This document shows, in pieces, positions 1 to 11,559 of a stretch of 64,000 bases of DNA; position 1 is the first letter of the stretch; each line of letters starts with the position of its first letter. The DNA is from Casuarius casuarius (lineage: Eukaryota > Chordata > Aves > Casuariiformes > Casuariidae). A model generated the notes under the pieces. It saw only the letters and a list, made by a program, of their open reading frames with translations, was not told where the DNA came from and did not search any database. A program made the translations under genes and the position numbers. The stretch spans positions 1,317,685 through 1,381,684 of the forward strand of contig PTFA01000043.1 in assembly GCA_003342895.1 (NCBI GenBank), given 5' to 3'.

Positions 1-1580
1 TCTACCTCTTGAGCCAGGGTAACTGGCACCAAACTCAGGAAAAAAAAGTTCAGACAAAGCTATTTAAAATTCACTCTAAGCCAGAAAAGAAGTAATATTA
101 AAACCCAGTAAGAGATTAGCTGAATAGAAAAATAGACTCTATTTTTCCCTGTGTGGCTGACCCACAGGAGAGCCATACTCTGCAGAGGAGAATTTTTGGA
201 CACAGGCCTGCAGGAAGGATTTAGGCCAATTTTACAATTTCCCCTTTATCTTGGGAGGGAAGTAGTGCTTTGAGGTGTGCTCTCTTCAAAGTAACACTGC
301 TTTTTCTGAATAATTTGGATGTCATATGCTTTTTTTCCAGAGAAAGAAATGTCATATTTTCCTTTCTGACTTCACACTTTCTCTCAGCATATGCTCTAGC
401 ATGAGAAAATACCTTAGTTGAATAACGGCATAGAGATAGCAATGCTGACCAGAACTACAACTCCCTTCTCTAGCTCTAATTAGGTGAATAGGCAAAGTGA
501 ACCAGACAGTCTCACTGCAATAACGGAGGCACATTTGTCCTTCTGCATTTTGTCCTAACTAATTTGTCCCGGTAATTGTCATTACTGGCAAATTCAGTTC
601 AGGGGAGGCTCAGGAGGGAAACTGCTCATAGCTACCAGGGCAGATTAAAGCGAACTGCCAGACTTACAAAGAGAAGCTAACAAGGCACCTGACTGTATTA
701 TGCTTGGAGTAAGCCGGAGCTGTCAGTCTTCCACTCTTGAGTACTCTCATTTGAGAAAAGCACAAGCTCTTGAGTGCCTCTTGTCCTCCGTGATTGCATC
801 TGCACTCTAGTGCTGCCATCCTCTTCGAGTTTGACTAAGCCCCATGATCACTGAGAGCTTGTTTGCTGTTTTCGCAGCATATGTGGGGTCGATCCTCTTC
901 TTTTTTTAGCCCTTGTTTGCCTTGCCACGGCTGAACGCAGATGCACGCAGATACTGCCTGACATTGTCAATAGGGAAATTATGTCAAACATCGGTACCCT
1001 TAATGTTGATTGCAGCTTAAGCCAAAAACTGCAGCAAGTGGCCTGGCTGCGCAGCACTGAATTAAAATGTTGTGCTTATTCATAAGCTTCCTTGACATTA
1101 ATATGAATAAAATGGCAATAAGCCTATATTTTATATTCTGTCATTTCACTCTGCATGACTAGTACTGTAACTTTGTATGCTCCCACTACACTCACACAGA
1201 TTACACTTACAAATTGCCCCTCTGAATAAAGAGCACTGTGCAGGGATGACAAGTATTGATTTTCAATCTCCTTCCAAAATGACTCTATCATTGCAAGTAA
1301 GTCAGGCAATTTGCCTCACTTTACACTTCAGGCTATAGGCCTCAGATCACATTGACAGGACTGATCCTTCAGGAGATGTTTAATTAGAAAAGAAATGAAA
1401 GGAATTACTGTAAATCAGCACTTAGTCAGCGGTGCTACAGAATTTGTAAAGCTCCTTTTCCCCCCCTCTCTCCCTCTCCTGTACGAACTGCCTAATTTAT
1501 TCTCTTATCCTTACCGGGAAGTTTGAGAAGGTTGTTTCACATAATTAGAATTGCTGTCTTTTCTCTAGGAAATACCTTGG
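1..1580. other. Non-coding DNA left of the CpG island
   Basis: No exon, RNA gene or repeat is recognised here. Open frames on both strands are below 75 codons and have no convincing splice signals. The base composition is AT-rich with few CpG. A 10-bp perfect palindrome, AGCATATGCT, lies at 386-395, and two overlapping 8-bp ones (CAGGCCTG, CCTGCAGG) lie near 206-217; these lengths are expected by chance. Confidence 0.6.
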
Positions 1581-1620
1581 CATGGTCTCGTTAGTGTTTT
1601 ACTCTTGGCTGATGGCACCT

Positions 1621-1900
1621 CCTACACCTGGCGCTGCACTCGAGACGGCGCGCACCGCCGGCGTGGGACCGACACGCGGGCTCGCCTCCGCCAGCCTGGC
1701 GCGCGCGGCGCAACGGACTGGCCCGGCACTTTTGGCTNTCAGGGCTCTGTTTGAACCTAATCGTGACTAACACACGGTAAAAATACGTCTTACCAGAGGG
1801 GAGTTTTAATACCGCACGCTGAGGAGAGGCAGCCGGCCGCTGCACGGCGCTTCGCAGGCCCCTCTGCACGGCAGCACCGAGAGGGCGGCTCGCGTGAAGC
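1621..1900. promoter_or_regulatory. CpG-rich patch upstream of the main island
   Basis: An abrupt rise in CpG density is visible at 1,630-1,725, with many CG dinucleotides in under 100 bases and words such as GGCGCGC and GCGCGCGG. A second burst follows at 1,810-1,890. The AT-rich flanks have almost none. In vertebrates, unmethylated CpG-dense DNA usually marks promoters. I read this as an outlying part of the island at 2.15-3.0 kb, separated from it by an AT-rich stretch at 1,910-2,040. No start site or direction can be assigned. Confidence 0.6.
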
Positions 1901-2149
1901 CCTGGCCTCAGTTAAATTTTTGACACATTGTATCACAGTGTTTCTTGAATTTAGAGGACGGATTACAAATACATTTATAGGTTTTATAAGTGTCCTCCCT
2001 CTGCCTCATGCTTACTCTTTTTCTATCATAAACAGCTAACACCGCATCAACCAAGCACTCCCCTGCGTTTCACCTCAAAAACACCCGCGGGACATAGAAA
2101 AATAATCCCCCCTCTTAAAAAGAGAGGAAACCAAAGCAGAGCAGCCTCC

Positions 2150-3010
2150 AACAGCCGCTTTGCTTTACCCAAGGACACGCGGCACGGTGCCTGCCCGCCG
2201 CCGAGGAGGCCGCCTCCCGGGGGGCCGTTATCTGAAGCGGGGCGCGGCTGTCTGGGCGGAAAAGCCACCCCTCGGGGCCCGAAGGACCTCACCTCGCCCC
2301 GGCTCTGCCCGCCCGGCGGCGACCGAGGCCGGGTCGCGCTGCCCGGCTCCGCCGGCTCCTGAGGAAAGCGGAAAGCCCCTCGGCACCGGCACGGGGGCCG
2401 CAACCCCCCACCAGCAGCTTCTCGCCGCTTTTTAAAGCCGCGCCGAGGTGAGGCGCTGCCGTCGGTCGTTTCAAAACCCTCTGTGGGTCGTTCATGGCAG
2501 CCCGCCCCACGTGCCGCAGCCTCCGCCCGCAGCGCGCGCTTGGAGGCGACGGACGAGCCGCGGGGGGAGGCGGCGCCGTCAGGGAGGCGGCGGCGCAGCG
2601 CGGCAGGCGCGAGCGGCCTGGGGCGGCCGCGAGGCCTCGCTTCCTGCTGCTGACGCAGTTCAATAACGTGAACCGAGCTGCGGGTGCGGGGGACGGGGGG
2701 GATGTGTTCCAGCACGGCCCCGGCGTCGGGGAATGCAGCCGATACATTGATTTAGGCCCATGCTATGTAACTGCGCGCCCTGTGGTTAGGCGTGCCCTGC
2801 AGCTGTCCCAGTGCACGCGTGCGGGTGCCCTGGCAGCGTCCGAGGAAGCAGACACGGCCCAGAGGCCTCGCTGCTCCGACGCGGAGGGTCATCCCAGCAC
2901 GAGTCACGAAAACGCCTGCAAGCTGGCAGCCGCGAGCCCCAAATCCCCCAAGCACAGGGCGAGCTGCTGAGACGTGCCCACGCAGCGCGTGGTGACGCGG
3001 TCCGGGGAAA
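2150..3010. promoter_or_regulatory. Main CpG island, candidate promoter of an unidentified transcript
   Basis: This is the most GC- and CpG-dense block of the window, strongest from 2,190 to 2,740. Visible motifs are a canonical E-box CACGTG at 2,508-2,513 (MYC/USF class), a MAF/CRE-like TGCTGACGCAG at 2,648-2,658, GGGCGG near 2,256 (SP1 class) and repeated GCGCGC words. A donor-like GAG|GTGAGG occurs on the plus strand (intron side starting at 2,448) and on the minus strand (intron side starting at 2,292 and running left), so a first exon is possible in either direction. The minus strand is open for 222 codons (2,047-2,715), but long stop-free frames are expected in GC-rich DNA and the predicted residues are mostly R, P, G and A. 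I do not call a protein. CpG-island promoters serve most housekeeping and many developmental genes and lncRNAs; which one this is cannot be told. Confidence 0.75.
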
Positions 3011-3329
3011 AAAAAGGTTTCTTGTATTTCATAACAAGTCAGTTCGCACTGACGTGTGCACGGCGCATCAGCCTTGTCACCCGAAAGGGCTATGGAAATA
3101 ACCTCTGTGCCTTTTAAGTCTTAAAAAAGGAGTATCTCTAACCTGAAGAGAAGGGTGTAACATCTGTGACTCTGAAAGAGGTTTTTAGAAAAAATTACCT
3201 GCCGTTGGAATGCGGTAGCAAAAAAATCCTCCTACAATTTTATTAAAACTTGTTACAAATAGTGAGCGCAATCATCCATCACCTTGTCTAGATTACTTTT
3301 TTCCTTCTCTTTAGTGTGAGAAATGAAAC

Positions 3330-3660
3330 CGCTTGTTTGCTGTAGCAGTACTACACAGAGAGCTGCTCTCCAGGCTCACAGCTGTGCCCCTTCTGCTCGC
3401 TATGGAAGTGACAAATCACCAAAAACGAGCCAGCCAGGAGGTTCAGGGGTCGGTGGTGTCGGAGCAGGCCGCACGTGCCTGGCCCTGCTGGCGCCGTGTA
3501 GACGTACTTGGAGGAGGGCGGTTTTGTGCGCGGCTTCCAGCCCTGCTGAGGCGGGTCGCTCCGCGGTCCGGGGGGACGGAGGGAGCTCGAGACTCTTCTG
3601 TGCATGGAGGGGACGCGTACTTCTCTCTGTGTCAAGGACAGCAAAAACACTTGATTAATT
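3330..3660. promoter_or_regulatory. CpG island shore
   Basis: GC content and CpG rise again at about 3,430-3,625 and then fall back to AT-rich DNA. Three overlapping open frames of 99-127 codons occur on both strands, which is typical of GC-rich sequence and not of one real gene. The most likely role is the downstream edge of the island at 2.15-3.0 kb. Confidence 0.5.
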
Positions 3661-3699
3661 TCTATTTTTGCCGTAAAGAGTCAGGAAAAGGTCATTTCA

Positions 3700-5960
3700 T
3701 TTTTACAAGTGCGTAGAAAACTTGAAACGACTGGGATCTTCAGTATTTCTCGGAGCAAAGTGTCATTAGTTTTAGCTCAGTCAAACCTATGAACTTTAAC
3801 GAGCACGTTGCTGTTAATTGGGGTGACCGAGATCACCCGCATGTGACTTGGACTTCTTCCTTCNGTGTCGCGAGGAGCTCTGGCTGCAGGAGCCTGCTTT
3901 CCGCTGACGGATGGGGTTAGCCAGCTGACTATATACAAATAAATAGATTGAGTTTTGTTCTAAAATATGTGCTAGTTCAGCCTTGGGTTGTTGGAGTCAG
4001 TGGAGGAAATACTGGGTGGAATTTTATTGCCTGAATGATTCAGGAGTTTAGAGAAGAGAATCATTGGTTTAAATAATAATAACAAAAAATACAGCACTAG
4101 GAACTACTTCAGAAATATTTCACGATTAAAATATACTTTGCTCCTCAAAATTCATTAGAATGAGAACCAGCTGCACAGAGTGAGCCGTCTGTGCTGTGTT
4201 ACTACCACCATTAATATTTTCAGAAATTTCCAACTGCTTCAGCCATTTGTTCCGACAGTAAAAAGGCACACTTTGATTTCCAGTGGTCTCAGCTAAAAAC
4301 CCCAAGTTGTTCCCTCAACAACAGAGCTAATGGAGTCGAGCTTCCTATGAAGTCGAGCTTTTTGTTCCCTTGTTCGCTTCTCTTTCCATACACGGTAACC
4401 GCAGCCTCCTTGGGTGTCCTTTGTGAGAGCCACCCGGGACCCCAGGCAGAATACCTCCCGGCTGAGGTCTGCTTGCCTTTTCCTCAGCAGAGATGCTCAA
4501 CTGGGTCTCTACTCCAGCTAGATACTAATTTCTGTAAAACTCATAGGAATGTAATTATCTTTGAATTGTCTGTTCCTTTGTAAAATTTTGTAAAAATGGG
4601 CCAGCATGTTCATAAGTTCCAGCAAGTTCAGTGTGTGTGTGTGTGTTTTTTTTTTTTTTAAGATGGCAGATACAGATTCACAAGGTGAATTCATAATGTG
4701 ACTCTCCTGATTTTTCGGGAGATCGAGCCACAGGATTTAAGTGGCTCAAGTCTCCACTCATTATCTTGGGAACTTAAATTNTATTTTGGGGATATTCAAG
4801 GATGAATAATTCTTCTTCACTGTCGTACAATGACTTTATGCGTGGGGTTTAAAGAAGAGTACTGCACTGCAGGAGGTCATAGTCTGGAATAACTGAGTGA
4901 TCAAGTGTACACAAGATTTTTACAGTTGGGGATTAGAGGACAATGTGCCTGGTCCAAGTCTCCACAGCTGCGAAGGGCTGCTGAGGTAGCTAGTACTCAC
5001 TGTATTGCGCAAGTTAAACAAGGGGGCAGGTCAGCCACTACTTCTAAAAGGATTTGAAGTCTCNACTACTCTACTGCCTCTCCCAGAAGCAGCTGTGGCT
5101 TTGTGCTGGGTAGGGAGCTCTGCGGCATCGCTCTCAGCCCCAGCTCGCTGGGAATCGTTACTGCTGCAGAAGCTACGGTAGCATCAGGCTTGCACTGACT
5201 GAGGGGATGTTCCTTGCAGCAGCTTTTGCTGATCTCCTAGCTCTTTTGGAGAGGAAGCAGCAGCCTACAAGTTACTCTGTGAGTCCTTATAACCAAAGGA
5301 AACTAGTCCATCTGGGGTCTGTTGTGTTGCTGCAGTTTGCAGTCTCCGACAGAGTGGCCACACTACCCAGGTCCTGTAAGCTTAGTTGTCCCTTCCAGAC
5401 ATTCCCAAACACCATTGCAAACACTATTTTAAAGTTGCAGAGAACATATAATTTTAATAAAAACATCACAGCTTCTTTCATGCAGATGAGACCTGACTGA
5501 TCCAGCCAAGCACCCTTCCTCACTCGTCCTCCCTTCCCTGCTGGGTGTCAGCCATGGGGCTGTTCTCCTCCCTATCTGCTGGCAGACATCGTGGAGAGCT
5601 GCCCTTCTGCTCCCTGTCCTCAAGCGTTGGCTTTCCAGCCTTACAAGAACATGCAAGGAATAAAAGAAGAATAAAATCTTGGCAGCTCCTCAGGATTGTT
5701 TTTCAACAGATCTCTGCTGTGTTATGTACAGCCTGTGACTGTAAAGTCATTTTGCACTTACAAATATTTTCTGTTAGCAAACAGAATGCTTTAGCCAGTC
5801 ACTTATTTCCAAGTGTTCTGTAATTTTTTAATACTTTTTTATTTAGAAAAAATCTTTTCATCTAAATATGCCAGAACACAGGGCTGAATTTTCAGCACAG
5901 AAGTTATTTATATACACTGCAAAAGAGATTAGAATCATGCTTAATATAAATCCCTTTTTC
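3700..5960. other. Non-coding DNA with simple repeats
   Basis: No supported gene. A 10-base word AGTCGAGCTT occurs twice in close tandem (4,334-4,343 and 4,351-4,360). A short GT repeat running into a T tract lies at 4,631-4,659. Open frames such as 5,207-5,500 (97 codons) look random and lack splice sites. Confidence 0.5.
4631..4659. repeat. (GT)8 microsatellite joined to a T14 tract
   Basis: GT is repeated eight times at 4,631-4,646, followed directly by an uninterrupted T run to 4,659. A dinucleotide repeat next to a homopolymer is a common polymorphic site in vertebrate DNA. Confidence 0.9.
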
Positions 5961-5969
5961 CTTTTTAAA

Positions 5970-6065
5970 GCTCTTATGATGTAGGTACAAGCTGTGCTTT
6001 ACAAATGGGGAAAATGAGGACACAGGGAAAGTAAATTACTGAAGAACTGTGCAAAATTAGCAATG
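5970..6065 (-). repeat. MIR-type SINE fragment
   Basis: The stretch carries, in order, a TTATGATGTAGGTAC-like piece, then ACAAATGGGGAAAATGAGG, then CACAGGGAAAGTAAATTACTG and a decayed CACACAG-like end. This is the familiar reverse-strand signature of MIR (TTATGAGGTAGGTAC, then AGATGGGGAAACTGAGGC, then ACAGAGAGGTTAAGTAACTTG). Divergence is high, so the insertion is old. MIR-type SINEs occur across amniotes. The match is from memory. Confidence 0.7.
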
Positions 6066-6069
6066 GTAC

Positions 6070-9000
6070 TCATATTGCTGAGTATCCTGTTGCTGTTATC
6101 TCAGGAAGGAGGGGGAGGTAGAAAGTGTATATTCATTTCAAAAGCTTCAGATCACCAAAGAAGGAAAATGCTTTCTGATTGCCCAGCAGGAACGACTATT
6201 GGAGGGCATCGCTGCGACTCCTTTGGTGTGCCACTGCTCATAAATTCCATCACTCACGCTGCTATTTTGGTCACTTCTTGCCTAAATGCAGGCTTTGGCC
6301 CTCGATTCCCTTTGGCAGATTGCTAACGCATGGGGTGCTGTGGGGCACTGTCTGCCCATGGGCCTCCCTGACGGCAAACGATGGCTTTCAGAGCAGAGGC
6401 TTTAGCCAAGGGCTGCCTCTTCCCCTCTACAGGGCCCTGCACGGCCCGGCCCTCGCCAGCACCTCAACTCTGCTCTACGCCAGAAGGCCTGACTAAAGAG
6501 TGGCCCAAACAACTTTTACCCTTATTCCCCATCCCTCTCCCTTCTGTACCCAGATAACTAATAACCGTCCCATTTTGAAGGGATATAAGCTTCCTTGTGC
6601 TACTTCTGAAGGAAACCTTTTCATTAAACCAATTTCAGCATGCTCTATTTAGTTTTTCAGAGATTGGGAGGGGGGATAAGTGACACAGGCTATTTATTGA
6701 ACCAGTCCAAAATACTGCACTTTACTTAGAATTAAGTACTGAAAATGGTAACTTAACTGAAAGCATTAATTAGGTCTTCGTAACTCTGCTCCTACTGAAT
6801 AGCGCACGTGATGTGAGGGGAAAGAGGCAATTATTTGGATGACGGAAGAATATCTGGTTACTAGTTGCTCTCCATCTGGGCAGAATAAATGTCGACCTTG
6901 ACTTGCACCAGTTCCCTTCCCCAAGGACAGATCCTACTTCTTATTTTTAGTTGTTCTCCTCATTAGTTTTTCAGTTTCCCATGATACTTTCCTTCCCCTT
7001 CTTGGGCAGTCTTGGCTGATATTTTTCTCAAAACACACAAGCCCTCACCGACCCCCCAATATGTGTCTNAAGAGAAGGAAAATGTTGCCTCAGAGGACTC
7101 CTCGGTCACAGGTTGGACTGGAAAGCCCTTGTCCCTTCAGTAGCTTATTGCTCTGCTTCTTTGTCCCGCNTTCCTGCTCGCCTTGGCCTGTATGTTTGTG
7201 TTTCTCCCTCCTGTCTTGGGAAAAGGCTTGCTATCGTTTCAGCTGTACTTGGGCCTGTGTGGTCTGAAGCAATCATTTTATTTAAGCTGCAGTTTAAAAA
7301 TAAAATCCGCTCTCCACCATAATTATAGCGTTGCATTAGAAAATAGTGGATGTCTACATATTGCATACGTAGACTGTACTGCCTGCACTGAGATAGCTGC
7401 ACCATCTGCTCTCCTGCTCCCTGTTCTTACTCCTGCAGACATTAGATAAACATGTTGAGAGAGCAGCAGGCTGTTTTCAATCATGACATATCTGAGCTGT
7501 GTTTAAAGTCAAAAGCCTTTATTTACAGCTCAGTGAAGAGAGAGGACTCATAATCAAGGGCAATAAACTAGATCCATAGCAGTTTAATGGTTCAGAGGGA
7601 TGGGAGCTGTTTATGTCAGTCCTGTCACTTNTTGAAAATGGAGAAGGCTCCAAAAAAGAAGAGAAGAGGGGGTATAAGGCTTCCTGGTTTCCATGAGCTG
7701 GCATTCGGTGCTGGGGGTTGCATCCAGAGACACAGAAGTGGGGTAAGTGTACATTGCTGCTTAGAGACTGGCCTGAAAAGAAGGTCGCAGGCTTCTACCC
7801 AATGCAAAGTGCTGAAGCANCATGCAACGTTGGCAGCAATACTTGCGGGAAGACATCCCTCCTGGGATATGTTACCTCAGCTGCTGTTAGTAGAAAAATG
7901 GATGTCAGGTCTTCCCCTCTGCCTGGAGAGGAAGGAGAGCAATGAAAGGGAAGGAGTTCTGGCAGGATGGTCCCTGTAANGGCTCAGAAATCACCCAGCT
8001 TGTCTCATTCCACACTGTGCAGGAACCCACAATTCAATGTCCCCCTTTGAACTTGGTCTTAATGAACATTAAGTCAGACTTTATCAACAGAGTTTAGTCA
8101 GTCCAGTACTGACCCAGAGACTATTTTTACCACCACCAAGTGGCTTCCACATCTAAACTAATCATCTAAATTCTAATTGAATTGGGACACTGAAGCTTGC
8201 AACCCTTAATTTGTCAGCTGCCCAGAGAGGGATTATCTGCTGAAGGCTATAACCTTAAGTTTAGTCTTACAGNGCAAGATAAAAATGGAATAGCCTCAGA
8301 CAGAGCTTCTGCACTGTGAAGATGTAACAGNGTCCAGTTAACTTTTCAGTGTTGTGAATCTGAGACTGGAGTTGGGGTGAAGTCTTAAACCTGTGAGATT
8401 GGTTGCTTCTGTCCTTGCAAGGGTTGTAATGGCTCTGGGCTTCAGTTTTCTGTTTTAGCACTAGTACTAAGTGGCCAAAGTGATTCAGGGTGAGACTCCT
8501 ACAGCGCTAGCTTGCAAGAAATCCCAAAGCCAGGTTTTTGAAACTGATGTTCTCTAGCAACGTGTGTGCATTTCCCCTCCCAGCTCATCAACCTTTTTGA
8601 TTTTACTTGTTTTCTCTCTGATCCTTGGAATTCAATTGTACTGATTTCCTGAGCATTAAACATACATGAATGTTCCCCTAGTCTGCTTAATGGCCCTAGC
8701 AAAAAGTGTTTCGACTCATTGGCAATGCAATTGGAGCAATCACTGAACATAGTCTACTCATCAGGATTGGATGTTGGGAACAGTTTTTTTTCTTTTTTTT
8801 TTTTTTAACAGTTAGTGAGCATACAAAGTTATGATATCAGAAATGGATCCTGAGAAATGACAAATGGTCTTTCAACTGCAGCATAACGATCATTACAGGA
8901 TGGGGTTGTATTTTGTTCTTGAACTGCTATGCACGTTTTATTGAGATGGGAGTAAGGATCCCCTTCAGTAGCTGATATGAATCCAATTTGGGCTTTGGCA

Positions 9001-9590
9001 ATGAGGCATTGCATGAACTTGAAGTCCCATATTTCCAGGAATGTTGCTAAGAAAGGATGATGTGGCTGAGATAAATTGGTGAAAAGCATTTTATAAAAGC
9101 TGAAGGTGCAGAAGTACCAGCTTTCCTCCAATCCTGAAGCACTTCACAGCCACAGCCTTCCGGTTAGTGGTGGTTTAGATAGCTGTAACATTGCAGAATC
9201 TCAGGAGTCTGAATTCAAGTTAATGTTGATCTGACAGTCATTTTCTAACTTCTCGCTCAGTACCCGCTGACTGAGGGAGCTGTTCTTGCACCGAGCACTA
9301 CGTACAATTTACACTGTGCTGGTGATGTTAATAAAATGGCTCTGGCAACCCACAGAGCAGGAGACGCTGGTTCTTTAGACTGTATCTATCTTCAGGCAAG
9401 TCGAATAGAGCGTCTTCAGTCTGCTTCAAGAGTGTATCCGATAGTCACATAAAGCTGTTCCTAGCCGATTTCTGTGTCCTGCCAGTCTCCCTTTGGCTCC
9501 ATCTGTAGATGTTTCTACTCTCCTGAGCCCCATCCAGGAAGCCTTTCTGCCACTAGCAGGCCCTCTGCACCCCCAAAGGGCCTTATCTGT
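6070..9590. other. Non-coding DNA, no supported exon
   Basis: A GC-rich but CpG-poor segment lies at about 6,300-6,490 and has a 105-codon plus-strand frame (6,179-6,496). It shows no recognisable domain. An acceptor-like CTCTTCCCCTCTACAG ends near 6,432 but has no partnering donor before the frame stops. Single N bases are frequent between 7.0 and 8.4 kb. 10-bp palindromes GCCCATGGGC (6,354-6,363) and CCTTGCAAGG (8,413-8,422) are within chance. A T-rich tract lies at about 8,786-8,807. Confidence 0.5.
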
Positions 9591-9600
9591 TTATTAAGCC

Positions 9601-9655
9601 GGGCAGGGGACAGGCTATAAAAGGCCTCTAATTGCGGTTTCATGATGACTCAGAT
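9601..9655 (+). promoter_or_regulatory. TATA-type promoter-like block
   Basis: A good TATA box, TATAAAAG, at 9,616-9,623 is flanked by G/C (GGC before, GCC after). About 25 bases downstream, at 9,645-9,651, there is an AP-1-like TGACTCA. CTTATCT, a GATA-type core in reverse, lies just upstream near 9,582. This is what an isolated TATA promoter looks like, but no supported exon follows. The 70-codon frame starting at 9,642 has no recognisable product. It could be an enhancer-associated start site or chance. Confidence 0.3.
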
Positions 9656-9869
9656 ACTTTTCTCCCTCAGCTCAGTGCCCGATCTCTATTATTATATGGT
9701 GCTGCCTAGCCTGCTCAGGGTGGCTGGTGTCAGCATCTGCCGGGAGGTCCCGCGTTGTAGCATCGCGTGGATACGGGCTCCTGCTCTGGGTTCATTTGTA
9801 GCCATGGTGCAGAAAGGGAAAACTTTCTCCCTCCATCGATCAGTATANGGATAATTTCTATTTCTGTTC

Positions 9870-9892
9870 CTCAGCTAGTGTCACTAGCTGAG
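9870..9892. repeat. Perfect 23-bp hairpin (11-1-11)
   Basis: CTCAGCTAGTG is followed by one base (T) and then its exact reverse complement CACTAGCTGAG. The symmetry does not extend further. It lies in AT-rich non-coding DNA about 250 bases downstream of the TATA-like block. Confidence 0.95.
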
Positions 9893-9899
9893 AAGGCCA

Positions 9900-11270
9900 G
9901 ANTCTTTCCTAATGTGGCAGTCAGCAAGCACAGGCTGAGCTCTGAAGTGGAGGGAGCAGTGGGTTACATGGCACGTTGGTGACATGCACCATGCCCTCCA
10001 GAGCTGAAGCCTTGATTGTCCATATTAGTCCTCAAAGAGCAAAGACATCATCTTTGCCTGCAGAGGAAAAAGTGTAATGCCCTGTGTCCAATTTTCTTTT
10101 CATTGCTGTTTTTATTATGGAAACAAAATGTTCACTGATTCTAAAATGAAAATGGAGAAAGCTAATTTTTGTAGTTCTTGCTAATAAAATTCTTAATGTG
10201 CTCCTCGCCCATTATCATAAAGATTGTTATGGTTTACTTTATCTCTGGAATCTTATTATTTTCCCCAGAACGGATGGGCATTCCTTATCTTCNAAACTAT
10301 TTTCATCTATGGAGATACTCCTTTTTCTTATCTCCATCCNCATAGTTACTAGCAACATATCTTTATCATCCTACTTCTATTTTTGTAAACAGTAAGTGGC
10401 TATTGATCACAAAGGCTTTAGGGTCTTTGAGACGATCAGGCAGCAAGACTATGTAAGACTATGAAAGTACAGGGTATGAATCTAAAGGAGAAACCCTGGA
10501 ACTACAAGCAACCTAAAATATGCTAGATAAGTTAATGCAAAGCATTTTATAAGTGGGCATTTCCAGTAGTATTGATAAGTGTCAGCCTCATTTACTATAT
10601 TCCATATGCTGCAGATGATGAGCTGAGGTAAAATGCAGCTCAAGTGTGTGCATCCCATGTTGTATGATTAGGGGACAGGTGAAATGTAATCTGACTGTAC
10701 TGCTGTCAGTCTGACTCTAAACTATCCCGTGCCTGAGTCTGTTTAAAAGTGGGGTTGACTGAGGGTTAGAGGATGCTCGCCATTCATAAGCTGCTTTTCT
10801 TTCTGAAAATGATTTGAACTTTATACAGACATGAGCAAAACTAAAATGATGTAATTGCAAAAGATTTGTTGGGAAAACACCTCCGAGCTGCTTTGTATTG
10901 TCTGGTTCCCACTAATATCTGTGAATTACAAGCACGAGAAATGCTCTGAGAGTAAGAAAACGTGAGCATGAACTACAGCTCACTTCCTAGAAAAGGGCAT
11001 TTCAGCACACAAGCGTGGCACAAAGCTACTGACAATCTGAAAGAATGATAATGGGAGAGAAGGGCCTTTTTAACGTGATGACTTTCATCCCCAGAAAGTT
11101 TTCTTCAAACATGAAGAATGATTTTCACCTCATCTTGTATTGCACTTCCACACCCCAGAGAAACATTTCCTGCCTGCAAGAGGATGAGGAAGTACAGCAG
11201 ATCACGTAGTGTGTCCCACTGACCACCTGAGAGCCCATGTGTACACAGAAGCTGTTAAAATTGTCACCAG
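9900..11270. other. Non-coding DNA
   Basis: No exon or known repeat is recognised. AAGACTATG is directly repeated at 10,445-10,453 and 10,455-10,463, a 10-base tandem unit. Frames are short and rich in leucine, phenylalanine and isoleucine, as in random AT-rich DNA. Confidence 0.5.
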
Positions 11271-11279
11271 GTGTGCCAC

Positions 11280-11480
11280 CACTCACGCTTTCATTCACAG
11301 GGCTCTGCCACCGGCTTGAGATGAATTGGCCTCATAGATCAGGCTGGTAAGAGAAGGAAGTAATACAGTTAATCTTAAGGCATCAAAGTCTTTATAACTG
11401 TGCCTAGGTAGTAATTTAATAAAAGGAGAGAATTGGAATTGTCAAGGAATACTGTGAATTTGGTGATGACTTATGAAATC
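11280..11480. promoter_or_regulatory. Candidate conserved non-coding element
   Basis: This stretch has balanced composition, no low-complexity tracts, no repeat similarity and a dense mix of factor-like words. By texture alone it resembles vertebrate conserved non-coding elements. No alignment was possible, so this is inference. Confidence 0.2.
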
Positions 11481-11559
11481 CTGAGAGTTTATCTGTCCTC
11501 TCCTGGGGTGGGAGCAGGGGGGTTAGTAGTAAGCATGTCAAGAGGAAAGATTGAAATGC

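Noticed and set aside
2047..2715. 222-codon minus-strand open frame in the CpG island
   Set aside because: GC-rich DNA is short of stop codons, the residues are mostly R, P, G and A, and no domain is visible. Overlapping frames on both strands are equally open.
9560..9580. CTCF-like GCCACTAGCAGGCCC word near 9,550
   Set aside because: Several core positions differ from the CTCF consensus, so it is weaker than the site at 11,627.
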